Notes: generated by a model not told the origin, from the letters alone. A stretch of DNA of 5,400 bases from an uncultured Oscillospiraceae bacterium (GCA_934659415.1 CAKUHW010000091.1:1-5400); one strand, 5' to 3'. Shown: positions 1 to 5,400, numbered from the stretch's first letter. Program-made: numbers and translations.

Positions 1-424
1 GCATACCGTTGTTCAGCCGCGTGATCAATTCCTTGAAGCTGTGATTCTCCACAGAGATCGTGATCTCCGGAAAGTGGGCGCGAAAGTCCTCAAAGCCGCG
101 GATAAGCGGCTCCGGAAGGTGCCAGCCGTACAAAAGGCCCAGGCGGATCCCGCCGGCCATTCCGTCCTCCAGCTCCTTTACCTGCTGTCCCGCCTGCCGG
201 AGCCCTTCCATAAAGCCGCTAAAGAGCTTGTAGTAGATCTCTCCGGCCGGAGTCAGGTTCGCACTCATGTAATCCCTGCGGAACAGCTCTACCCGCAGCT
301 CCTCCTCCAGGTTCCGGATGTGCTTGCTGATCGTAGGCTGTGAGATATAGCGTTCCCGCGCCGCACCGGAAAAGCTATGATTGCGCGCCACGGACAGAAA
401 GCATTCCAGCTGCAGTGTATTCAT
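1..424 (-). CDS. LysR-type transcriptional regulator, N-terminal 141 residues (C-terminus beyond the left edge)
   Basis: This gene reads leftward from an ATG at 424-422 and is open to the window edge, so only about half of a normal ~300-residue LysR protein is present. Residues 1-60 form the winged helix-turn-helix: it starts MNTLQLECFLSVARNHSFS, followed by the diagnostic stretch GAARERYISQPTISKHIRNLE at about 20-40 and ELFRRD at 46-51. A linker helix covers roughly 60-90. The effector-binding domain begins near residue 92 (IRLGLL), with the usual PEP..IRGFEDF..HFPEI pattern at 104-121. The start is supported by an A/G-rich ribosome binding site (AAAGGGGGG, 441-433) eight bases upstream. It is divergent from the LVIVD operon, so it most likely controls that operon and itself from the shared intergenic region. 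LysR proteins usually respond to a small molecule related to the pathway they control; the ligand here cannot be read from the sequence. Family assignment is secure; target and effector are inferred. Confidence 0.93.
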   Translation of the reverse strand, partial: MNTLQLECFLSVARNHSFSGAARERYISQPTISKHIRNLEEELRVELFRRDYMSANLTPAGEIYYKLFSGFMEGLRQAGQQVKELEDGMAGGIRLGLLYGWHLPEPLIRGFEDFRAHFPEITISVENHSFKELITRLNNGM

Positions 425-446
425 GCTTTTTTCCCCCCTTTGGACC

Positions 447-475
447 AGTATAAGCAGTTGTCCGGAAGAATGCAA
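447..475 (-). promoter_or_regulatory. Predicted promoter of the LysR-type regulator gene
   Basis: On the minus strand a -35-like TTGCAT (475-470) lies 17 bases from a -10-like TATACT (452-447). Both match the sigma-A consensus at four or five of six positions with the ideal spacing. Transcription would begin near 440, leaving a very short leader that just includes the G-rich ribosome binding site. The -35 box directly abuts the inverted repeat at 476-507, so a protein bound to the repeat could block or affect this promoter. This is a prediction from sequence alone, and the very short leader is its weak point. Confidence 0.5.
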
Positions 476-507
476 GAGGGTATATAGCCGTTTGGCTATA
501 TACCCTC
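476..507. repeat. Perfect 14-bp inverted repeat in the divergent promoter region, likely LysR operator
   Basis: GAGGGTATATAGCC (476-489) is matched exactly by its reverse complement at 494-507, with a four-base centre (GTTT). The 32-base palindrome sits between the two divergent promoters. Its centre (491.5) is about 67 bases upstream of the predicted start of the LVIVD operon, where LysR-type activators normally hold their primary site (around -65). A symmetric T (485) and A (498) separated by 12 bases resemble the LysR T-N11-A core, although the spacing is one base longer than the classic form. There is no T-run on either side, which argues against a terminator. The binding protein is inferred from position and from the adjacent lysR gene. 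Confidence 0.72.
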
Positions 508-522
508 AATCCGTTTTGAGAT

Positions 523-552
523 TAGACAAATTGCGCCAACCTTGGATATAAT
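523..552 (+). promoter_or_regulatory. Predicted sigma-A promoter of the LVIVD/VOC/MFS operon
   Basis: TAGACA (523-528) matches the -35 consensus at five of six positions. It is followed after 18 bases by a perfect TATAAT -10 box (547-552). Transcription would start near 559, giving a leader of about 53 bases before the ATG at 612. The 18-base spacer is one longer than optimal, consistent with a promoter that benefits from an activator bound at the palindrome just upstream. The promoter faces away from lysR. Confidence 0.68.
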
Positions 553-597
553 GTGCATATACGGCCCCTGCAGGAACCGAATTCAGTCAAATGCTAC

Positions 598-603
598 AGG
601 AGG
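598..603 (+). promoter_or_regulatory. Ribosome binding site that fixes the LVIVD protein start
   Basis: AGGAGG lies eight bases before the ATG at 612. An in-frame ATG at 591 lies upstream of, and would include, this site, so it is not the likely start. The choice shortens the protein from 447 to 440 residues. Confidence 0.85.
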
Positions 604-611
604 AATGCCAT

Positions 612-1934
612 ATGTCCCAAAACCTGGGATACAGCAAGAACATTGAACTGCTTGGTTTTCACGACCTCTGTGACCGCCCCGGCTTCCAGATGGCGATGCA
701 GGAGGTAGAGGGACGCTTCTACCTCTATGTTTCCCACTTCCGCCATTCCGGCTGGACTATTCTGGAGGTGACGGACCCCTCCAGACCCCGGTTCGTCCGT
801 TTCATGGAGGGTCCGCAGCTCTCCGGCCAGCTGACCAATAAAATTCAGGTGGCCGACGGCCTGATGCTGTGCGCCCTGGGGACCGGGATTCCGTTCCTGC
901 ACAATATCGGCTGGGATGACCCATACATTCCCGGGCTGCAGATCTACGACGTGAAGACCGACCCGGAAAATCCCCGCCTGCTCTCCACCTGGCGCGCCAG
1001 CGACCCGAAGCCCTGTGACAACATCTGTCTTGGGGTCCACCGTTTCTTTTATAACGGCGGACGGTACGCCCATCTCGCCTCTACCTGCGACGGGTACACC
1101 AATATGATCTACCGGATCCTGGACCTGCAGGACCCCACAAGTCCTGTTGAGGTAGGTCGTTTCTGGCTGCCGGAGCAGTTTGAAAACGGCATTGCACCCA
1201 AAAATCAGGTCCAGACCAACTGCCCGATGGACTACGCAGGCCTGCACGGCCCCCCGTATGTCAAGGGCAATTACGCCTACATGGGCTATAACGGAGCCGG
1301 TATGGTCATTGCCGATATCTCCGACGTCACACAGCCCAAGCTGGTGGGTCAGCTGAAGACCCATCCCCTGCTGGGCGGCAAGTGCTCCGGCGCCCGCTGC
1401 CACACGGTCCTGCCCCTGTCCCACCGGCCATACGCCATCTTTACCAACGAAGGCGAGCGCTTCCCCTGCCTGTCCAAGGAAATGCTGGGCGGAAAGGCCC
1501 AGCCGCTGAATACCCTCGGCATGGTGGACTGCACCGATGTTACAGATCCCACTCTCATTGCCTTTTTCCCCTATCCCGAGGTTCCGGAGGGCTTCCCCTG
1601 GCCCAACTTCAACGAGTGCGGGCTAGGCTGTCAGGGTCCCTTCGGCCCCCACAACATCCACGAGCCGCACGATCACCCCGCCCTGGAGGACCGGAACGAC
1701 CGGCTTTACTGCTGCTATTTCCACGCCGGCCTTCGGGTGTACGACATCGCCGACCCCTATGTGCCGAAGGAGATCGCCTACTTTATCCCGCCCAATCCCA
1801 CCAAGTGGTGCTTTGAAAACACATATCCCGGCAAGCCTCTGGCCACCACCGAGGACGTGATCGTAGACCGGAGAGGGAACATCTTCATCGACACGTTCCA
1901 TGACGGCATTTACTGCCTGCGCTGCAAGGTATAA
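612..1934 (+). CDS. LVIVD-repeat beta-propeller protein, 440 aa, function unknown
   Basis: The protein begins MSQNLGYSKN, with no signal peptide or membrane segment, so it should be cytoplasmic. It carries six copies of an LVIVD-type motif (hydrophobic strand, D, two or three residues, DP, two residues, P, hydrophobic strand): about residues 48-62 (LEVTDPSRPRF), 109-124 (IYDVKTDPENPRLL), 167-182 (ILDLQDPTSPVEV), 230-246 (IADISDVTQPKLVG), 303-319 and 373-391 (VYDIADPYVPKEI). Such repeats build beta-propellers. A histidine opens four successive blades (H143, H212, H264, H347), with a further His-rich patch at 347-355 (PHNIHEPHDH) and H371 and H430 near the C-terminus. Propellers of the selenium-binding/methanethiol oxidase and carotenoid oxygenase types bind metal through central histidines, so a metal site is possible here, but that is inference. 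It is the first gene of an operon, 17 bases before a VOC gene, and is divergent from a LysR regulator, which suggests a role in uptake or conversion of a small molecule. The family is a confident call; the function is not known. Confidence 0.85.
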   Translation: MSQNLGYSKNIELLGFHDLCDRPGFQMAMQEVEGRFYLYVSHFRHSGWTILEVTDPSRPRFVRFMEGPQLSGQLTNKIQVADGLMLCALGTGIPFLHNIGWDDPYIPGLQIYDVKTDPENPRLLSTWRASDPKPCDNICLGVHRFFYNGGRYAHLASTCDGYTNMIYRILDLQDPTSPVEVGRFWLPEQFENGIAPKNQVQTNCPMDYAGLHGPPYVKGNYAYMGYNGAGMVIADISDVTQPKLVGQLKTHPLLGGKCSGARCHTVLPLSHRPYAIFTNEGERFPCLSKEMLGGKAQPLNTLGMVDCTDVTDPTLIAFFPYPEVPEGFPWPNFNECGLGCQGPFGPHNIHEPHDHPALEDRNDRLYCCYFHAGLRVYDIADPYVPKEIAYFIPPNPTKWCFENTYPGKPLATTEDVIVDRRGNIFIDTFHDGIYCLRCKV

Positions 1935-1951
1935 GGAAAGGAGCACTGTGT

Positions 1952-2164
1952 ATGAAGCCTCTGTTCCCCAAGATCGGTCAGATCTCCATGATCGTGGACG
2001 ATGCGCTCGCCTGCGCCAAACGCTGGAACGACGAGTACGGTATCGGTCCCTGGCACTTTCTGCACTTCAACGAGGAGAACATGACCGGCATGGAGGTCCA
2101 CGGAAAGCCTGTGGAGTATGCCATGGATATCGCCCTGTGCAATCTCTATGATACGGCTTCATGA
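1952..2164 (+). CDS. Truncated VOC-family (glyoxalase/epimerase fold) protein, N-terminal ~66 residues
   Basis: The start ATG is preceded by AAAGGAG (1937-1943) at eight bases and follows the LVIVD stop by 17 bases, so this is the second gene of the operon. MKPLFPKIGQISMIVDD, then a helix with the pattern KRWNDEYGIGPWHFLHF (residues 23-39), is the first beta-alpha-beta unit of VOC proteins such as glyoxalase I, methylmalonyl-CoA epimerase and related racemases. Gln10 occupies the first metal-ligand position, which is His or Gln in the family. VOC enzymes of this type are about 130-160 residues; this frame stops after 70, and the last few residues (about DTAS) belong to unrelated downstream DNA encoding a transporter. 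The second half of the fold, including the remaining metal ligands, is absent, so the product is unlikely to be active. The substrate is not identifiable. Best viewed as a gene remnant created by a deletion or a false assembly join. Confidence 0.72.
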   Translation: MKPLFPKIGQISMIVDDALACAKRWNDEYGIGPWHFLHFNEENMTGMEVHGKPVEYAMDIALCNLYDTAS

Positions 2165-2706
2165 TGCTGGCCAACACCGGCGTGATCAGCCAGCTGGTGC
2201 CCCGCATTACGGTGGACAAGGGCTTCGGGTCCGATACCGCGCTGCTCATGTTCTCCGTGGCCTCCCTGTGCGGCATCGTTCTCAGCGTGGCCTGGGGCTG
2301 GCTGGACCAGAAGATCGGCACAAAAAAGGCCTCCTTTGCCATGCTGGCCTGGTTCATCGTCTCCGTTATCATGAACCTAATTCCCAACAGCAATGTCACC
2401 CTCTGGATCTCCATCATCATGATCGGCGGCGACCTGGGCGGCACCGCAAACTTCCTGGTCTCCATGACGACCCGCATTTTCGGCCGGCGGGACTTCAACG
2501 CGGCCTATGGCGTGATCTATCCCATCTTCAGCGTTATCCGCACCATGGCCTTTGCCTTTGTCGGCTTCTTCGTCAAGAATGTCAACAATGTGTTTGGCCA
2601 GCAGTACGCCGGCGCTTACATCGGCCTCATCATCGCCTGCGTGATCTCCATGGTCTTCGTCGGTCTGATCGACTACAACAAATTCCTGGGACACGACGAG
2701 ACCTGA
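2161..2706 (+). CDS. Truncated MFS transporter, C-terminal half (181 aa)
   Basis: The frame encodes the second half of a 12-helix major facilitator transporter. A partial helix 7 (residues 1-15) is followed by hydrophobic segments at about 27-48, 59-75, 80-101, 116-138 and 150-171. Between helices 8 and 9 lies GWLDQKIGTKKAS (46-58), a clear copy of the MFS motif A (G-x-x-x-D-x-x-G). A normal family member is about 400-430 residues, so roughly the first 230 are missing. The overall look (LVPRITVDKGF, GGDLGGTANFLVS, FGRRDFNAAYG) is closest to the oxalate/formate antiporter-like group, but the substrate cannot be assigned. The ATG at 2161 overlaps the VOC stop as ATGA, which could allow translational coupling, but there is no ribosome binding site. 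The reading frame is closed upstream by a TGA at 2149-2151, so this ATG is probably an internal methionine of the original gene. A half transporter is not expected to function. Confidence 0.75.
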   Translation: MMLANTGVISQLVPRITVDKGFGSDTALLMFSVASLCGIVLSVAWGWLDQKIGTKKASFAMLAWFIVSVIMNLIPNSNVTLWISIIMIGGDLGGTANFLVSMTTRIFGRRDFNAAYGVIYPIFSVIRTMAFAFVGFFVKNVNNVFGQQYAGAYIGLIIACVISMVFVGLIDYNKFLGHDET

Positions 2707-2728
2707 CATACATCTCCTCCCTGACCTT

Positions 2729-2764
2729 CGGGCCGCCGCAGATCGTCTGCTCTGCGGCGGCCCG
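2729..2764. terminator. GC-rich hairpin between convergent genes, likely bidirectional terminator
   Basis: CGGGCCGCCGCAGA (2729-2742) pairs perfectly with its reverse complement at 2751-2764 across an eight-base loop. It lies 23 bases after the MFS stop and 17 bases after the dapL stop, in the only gap between the two convergent transcription units. Neither side has a proper U-tract (plus strand: GGTGCGTTATCCCGTCTT), so it is a weak match to a classic intrinsic terminator. It may instead work with Rho or as a 3'-end stabiliser. Confidence 0.6.
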
Positions 2765-2780
2765 GGTGCGTTATCCCGTC

Positions 2781-3992
2781 TTAAGGCTGAAGCGAAGCTT
2801 GTGCAGGCGGCCCCTTCAGCACAGCCGCAGCGCTGCGCACCGCCTGCAGCCTCTCACTCCGGTCGCCAAAGGCGGTCAGCCGCATCCATCCCTTTCCGCC
2901 GGGGCCAAACCCCACGCCCGGCGTTGTCACCACGCGGGCTTCCTCCAGCAGCAGATCAAAACACTCCCAGTCGCCAAGACCCGCCGGTGTCTTCACCCAC
3001 AGGTAGGGCGCGTATTCGCCGCCATATACGGTCAGCCCTGCATCCTCCAGCATCCGGCGCATCTGTCCGGCGGTCTCCAGGCAGAGCTCCGCCGCCTGTT
3101 CCGCCTGTCTGCGCCCTTCCCCGGAGCATACCGCCTCCGCCCCCCGCTGTGTCACATAGGACACACCGTTAAACCTTGCCGCCTGCCGCCGCGCCCACAG
3201 CGCCCGCAGCGAAGCGCCCTCTGCGCGCAGCTCCCGCGGCAGCACGGTATAGCCGCAGCGCACACCGGTAAACCCCGCCGTTTTGGAAAAGGACCGCACC
3301 TCTATGGCGCACCTCTCCGCGCCGGGAATCTCATAAATACTGCGGGGCAGCCCGCTCCCACGGGCAAATATCTCATACGCGCCGTCAAACAGAAGGATCC
3401 TGTGCCCGGTAAGGGCCCAATCCACCCAGCGTTCCAGCAGGGCCGCGTCTGCCGTCACGCCGGTGGGATTATTCGGGAAGCACAGCCACACCGCATCTGC
3501 CTCAACGCTGTCCGGGACCGGAAAAAAACCGTTTTCCTCCGCACAGGGCAGCCGTTCCGGCCGCCATCCCGCCAGCAGGGCGCTGTCCGCATAGGCCGGA
3601 TACCCTGGATCGCAGAGAGCCAGGACCCCCGGCGTGAAGAGCTCCAACAGGCCGCCGCAGTCGCTTTTGGCCCCGTCCGAAATAAAGATCTCCTCCGGCT
3701 CAAGCGCTGCACCCAGGGGCGCATAGATATGCTCCGCGATCGCGCTGCGCAAAAAGGGATAGCCGCCCTCCGGCCCGTAGCCGCGAAAACCGGCCCGGGT
3801 CCCCAGTTCGTGTACGGCCCGGTCCATAGCTCTTACCGCCGCGGCCGGCAGCGGCCCCGGCACATCCCCCACGCCCAGCCGGAACAGCCGCTCCCCCGGA
3901 TGCTGTTCTTCCCAGGCGGCGGCTCTGCGGGAGACCTCCGTAAACACATAGCTGCCGTTCAGGCGTCCAAAGCCGCCGTTGACCGTCACCAT
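2781..3992 (-). CDS. dapL: LL-diaminopimelate aminotransferase
   Basis: DapL (EC 2.6.1.83) is a PLP-dependent class I/II aminotransferase that converts tetrahydrodipicolinate and glutamate directly to LL-diaminopimelate, bypassing the acylated intermediates of the DapD/C/E route. The 403-residue protein has the usual length. It shows NGSYVFTEVSRR at 12-23, YGPEGGYPFLR at 72-82, SDGAKSD at 105-111, CFPNNPTG at 171-178, FDGAYE at 202-207, the PLP-lysine motif SFSKTAGFTGVR at 234-245 (K237), and the substrate-carboxylate arginine in MRLTAFG (R371). The SDGAKSD and SKTAGFTGVR motifs separate DapL from ordinary aspartate aminotransferases. The ATG at 3992-3990 overlaps the end of dapF by 7 bases, and a GGAGGG lies six bases before it, so the two genes should be translationally coupled. 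It is the last gene of the minus-strand unit and is followed by a strong hairpin. Its product is the substrate of DapF next door. Confidence 0.92.
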   Translation of the reverse strand: MVTVNGGFGRLNGSYVFTEVSRRAAAWEEQHPGERLFRLGVGDVPGPLPAAAVRAMDRAVHELGTRAGFRGYGPEGGYPFLRSAIAEHIYAPLGAALEPEEIFISDGAKSDCGGLLELFTPGVLALCDPGYPAYADSALLAGWRPERLPCAEENGFFPVPDSVEADAVWLCFPNNPTGVTADAALLERWVDWALTGHRILLFDGAYEIFARGSGLPRSIYEIPGAERCAIEVRSFSKTAGFTGVRCGYTVLPRELRAEGASLRALWARRQAARFNGVSYVTQRGAEAVCSGEGRRQAEQAAELCLETAGQMRRMLEDAGLTVYGGEYAPYLWVKTPAGLGDWECFDLLLEEARVVTTPGVGFGPGGKGWMRLTAFGDRSERLQAVRSAAAVLKGPPAQASLQP

Positions 3993-4777
3993 GTCCAGCC
4001 CTCCGCCGTTTTCCCCTCATACACCAGCTCCGCGGGCCCGGTCAGGGCCGCTGCGCCGTAGCGGTCAAAGCGCACCTCGGCCCGTCCGCCGGGCATCACC
4101 ACCGTCACCTGATCCTCCAGCGCACCGCAGGCGCGCAGGGCGGCGGCCGCCGCACAGGCGCCGCTTCCGCAGGCGCTCGTCTCCCCGCAGCCCCGTTCCC
4201 AGATTCTCAGTTCGATCCTCTCCGGGCAGATCAGCCGCACCAGCTCCACGTTTGTACCCTCGGGAAACACCGCAAGGGTTTGAAGCTGCGGGCCGATCTC
4301 TTCCAGCTCCGCACCGGAAATGTCCCGCACCGGGATGATAAAATGCGGGTTTTTCATTGAAACCGCAGTCCCTGTATAGCTTTTATCCATTACAGCTATT
4401 TTGTGCTCGCCCAGTACGGCGGGACGCCCCATGTCCGCCGTGACCGCTCCGCCCGGTCCGATGGAGACCCGCCGCAGCCCGCCCTTTGTCTCAACACGCG
4501 CTGCACCGCCGGCCAGCAGTCCCCGCGCATCCAACCAGCGACCAACGCACCGCAAGCCGTTTCCGCAGGTCTCGGCCTCGCTCCCATCCGCGTTGAAAAT
4601 GCGCATATTCCAGTTCCCGTTCTCCAAAGCGCTCAGACAGAGAACGCCGTCTGCCCCCGGTCCATGCCGGCGGTCGCACAGGGCCCGGGCCAGCCGCTCC
4701 ATGTTATCCGGAAATCCTTCTCTGCAGTCCAAAAGCACAAAATCATTTCCCTGCGCCTGCAGCTTTGTAAACTCCAC
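3986..4777 (-). CDS. dapF: Diaminopimelate epimerase
   Basis: DapF (EC 5.1.1.7) interconverts LL- and meso-diaminopimelate in the cytoplasm by a PLP-independent two-cysteine mechanism, supplying the cell wall and lysine. The 263-residue product shows the N-terminal TKLQAQGNDF (4-13), the first catalytic cysteine in FNADGSEAETCGNGLRC (61-77, C71), NPHF (143-146), GTNVE (174-178), and the second catalytic cysteine in ERGCGETSACGSGA (195-207 plus one; C203). Both cysteines are intact, so the enzyme should be active. The open frame extends to 4951, but upstream codons run through the hairpin and into glnA. The GTG at 4777-4775 is preferred because AAGGGAG lies eight bases upstream and the protein then starts at the conserved EFTKLQAQGND; a GTG three codons earlier would sit against that site. 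It lies downstream of glnA and overlaps dapL. Confidence in the function is high and in the start good. Confidence 0.94.
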   Translation of the reverse strand: MEFTKLQAQGNDFVLLDCREGFPDNMERLARALCDRRHGPGADGVLCLSALENGNWNMRIFNADGSEAETCGNGLRCVGRWLDARGLLAGGAARVETKGGLRRVSIGPGGAVTADMGRPAVLGEHKIAVMDKSYTGTAVSMKNPHFIIPVRDISGAELEEIGPQLQTLAVFPEGTNVELVRLICPERIELRIWERGCGETSACGSGACAAAAALRACGALEDQVTVVMPGGRAEVRFDRYGAAALTGPAELVYEGKTAEGWTW

Positions 4778-4785
4778 TGCACTCA

Positions 4786-4792
4786 CTCCCTT
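4786..4792 (-). promoter_or_regulatory. Ribosome binding site that decides the dapF GTG start
   Basis: AAGGGAG on the minus strand lies eight bases before the GTG at 4777-4775. It begins only 12 bases after the hairpin at 4805-4834, so a transcript reading through or starting after that hairpin would have this site exposed. Confidence 0.75.
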
Positions 4793-4804
4793 CCAGATAA
4801 ACAG

Positions 4805-4834
4805 CAGGGACGGCAGCGAAGGCTGCCGTCCCTG
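4805..4834 (-). terminator. Perfect 13-bp hairpin between glnA and dapF, partial terminator or processing stem
   Basis: On the minus strand CAGGGACGGCAGC (4834-4822) pairs exactly with 4817-4805 around a CTTC loop. It is preceded by an A-rich stretch (CACAAAGGA) and followed by CTGTTTATCT, a short and interrupted T-tract. It starts 20 bases after the glnA stop. The stem is strong enough to terminate, but the poor T-tract suggests partial read-through into dapF-dapL or a role in fixing the 3' end of the glnA message. No separate sigma-A promoter for dapF is obvious in the 77-base gap. Confidence 0.65.
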
Positions 4835-4854
4835 TCCTTTGTGCTGTACAGATG

Positions 4855-5400
4855 TCAGTAGTTGATCATGTATTTGTCCCGTTCCCAGCTGGACACTCTG
4901 GTGCAGTATTCGTGCCATTCGGCTTCTTTTCCCGCGATATACTGGCCGCACACATGGCTGCCCAGCGTGGACAGCATGAGCTTATCCTTCCGCAGATAGG
5001 CCAGCGCCTCGTCCAGGGAGGCGGGCAGAGCCTCGATTCCCCTGCGCTTGCGGGCTGCCGGCGTCATGGCAAAAATGTTGTCCACGATCTCGGGGGGCGG
5101 GACCATCCCCTGCTCAATGCCGTCCAGTCCGGCCGCCAGGCACACCGCCAGCGCCAGATACGGGTTGCAGGAGGGATCCGGGCAGCGCAGCTCCAACCGG
5201 GTAGACTGACCTCTCGCTGCGGGGATCCGGATGAGCGCAGAGCGGTTGGAAGCGGACCAGGCCAGATAGCATGGGGCCTCATACCCCGGCACCAGGCGCT
5301 TGTAGGAGTTCACCAGCGGATTTGTAACGGCGCACATCCCCTTCACATGGTACAGCAGACCGGCCATAAACGCATAGGCCTCCTGGGACAGGCCCTTTTC
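4855..5400 (-). CDS. glnA: Type I glutamine synthetase, C-terminal 181 residues (N-terminus beyond the right edge)
   Basis: Glutamine synthetase (EC 6.3.1.2) makes glutamine from glutamate, ammonia and ATP in a cytoplasmic dodecamer. The frame is open from the window edge to a TGA at 4857-4855, about 40% of a ~440-residue enzyme. Counting from the edge, it shows the conserved NPLVNSYKRLVPGYEAP (27-43), SNRSALIRIP (51-60) with substrate-binding arginines, LELRCPDPSCNPYLALA (69-85), the core metal and glutamate region, and a C-terminus VSSWERDKYMINY. That tail resembles Bacillus/Clostridium GSI-alpha enzymes, and the adenylylation tyrosine motif (NLYDLP) of the proteobacterial beta type is absent; the equivalent region reads SLDEALAYLRKDK. 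Regulation is therefore expected through feedback inhibition and transcription rather than adenylylation, although the diagnostic N-terminal arginine is outside the window. It is upstream of dapF-dapL and separated from them by a hairpin. Confidence 0.95.
   Translation of the reverse strand, partial: EKGLSQEAYAFMAGLLYHVKGMCAVTNPLVNSYKRLVPGYEAPCYLAWSASNRSALIRIPAARGQSTRLELRCPDPSCNPYLALAVCLAAGLDGIEQGMVPPPEIVDNIFAMTPAARKRRGIEALPASLDEALAYLRKDKLMLSTLGSHVCGQYIAGKEAEWHEYCTRVSSWERDKYMINY

Noticed and set aside
41..343. A 100-codon plus-strand open frame at the left edge
   Set aside because: It is antisense to the LysR gene, whose helix-turn-helix is clear on the minus strand.
476..507. Reading the palindrome as an intrinsic terminator
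   Set aside because: Neither side has a T-run, no gene ends there, and it lies between two divergent promoters.
591..611. Upstream in-frame ATG giving a 447-residue LVIVD protein
   Set aside because: The AGGAGG ribosome binding site lies inside these codons and is ideally spaced for the ATG at 612.
594..1424. A 276-codon minus-strand open frame
   Set aside because: It is entirely antisense to the LVIVD gene, has no recognisable motif or ribosome binding site, and mirrors the codon bias of the real gene.
2707..2780. Possible small gene or RNA between the convergent genes
   Set aside because: The 74 bases contain only the GC-rich hairpin and no promoter-like or coding signal.
2118..4061. A long plus-strand open frame of 647 codons
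   Set aside because: It runs out of frame through the MFS gene and then antisense to dapL. Its translation is rich in Arg, Pro, Ala and His, has no family resemblance, and is explained by the low stop density of GC-rich DNA; dapL on the other strand has all its catalytic motifs.
4778..4951. N-terminal extension of dapF to an ATG at 4951
   Set aside because: The extra 58 codons overlap glnA and cross the hairpin, and show no DapF similarity; a ribosome binding site points to the GTG at 4777.

Overview
The window reads as a piece of chromosome from a GC-rich anaerobic member of the Clostridia, most like the gut Oscillospiraceae (Flavonifractor/Oscillibacter-type). The grounds are strong AGGAGG-type ribosome binding sites, a GSI-alpha-type glutamine synthetase tail, and the LL-diaminopimelate aminotransferase (DapL) route to lysine and peptidoglycan. 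The genus is an inference; there is no rRNA or marker gene to settle it.

Left half (1-2706): an accessory catabolic-looking locus. A LysR-type regulator (reading left, its C-terminus outside the window) is divergent from an apparent operon reading right. The operon holds a 440-residue six-motif LVIVD-type beta-propeller protein, then the first ~66 residues of a VOC (glyoxalase/epimerase fold) protein, then the last ~180 residues of a 12-helix MFS transporter. The VOC and MFS pieces meet abruptly near 2150, so about 1 kb appears to be missing, through a genomic deletion or an assembly join. The 187-base region between the divergent genes holds a sigma-A-type promoter for each direction. Between them lies a perfect 14-bp inverted repeat (476-507), centred about 67 bases upstream of the predicted operon start and touching the -35 box of the regulator gene. 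This is the expected geometry for a LysR-type operator.

Right half (2781-5400): a housekeeping nitrogen/lysine block, all on the minus strand. The order of transcription is glnA (C-terminal 181 residues, continuing beyond the right edge), a 77-base gap with a perfect 13-bp hairpin, dapF starting at a GTG, then dapL overlapping dapF by 7 bases. DapL makes LL-diaminopimelate from tetrahydrodipicolinate using glutamate. DapF epimerises it to meso-diaminopimelate for the cell wall and lysine. GlnA sets the glutamine/glutamate balance that supplies the amino donor. A 14-bp GC-rich hairpin (2729-2764) separates the two convergent halves.

No tRNA, rRNA, CRISPR array, insertion sequence or integrase was seen. 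The items most worth attention are the LVIVD protein with one histidine at the start of each of four successive blades, its uncharacterised LysR/LVIVD/VOC/MFS locus, and the VOC-MFS junction.
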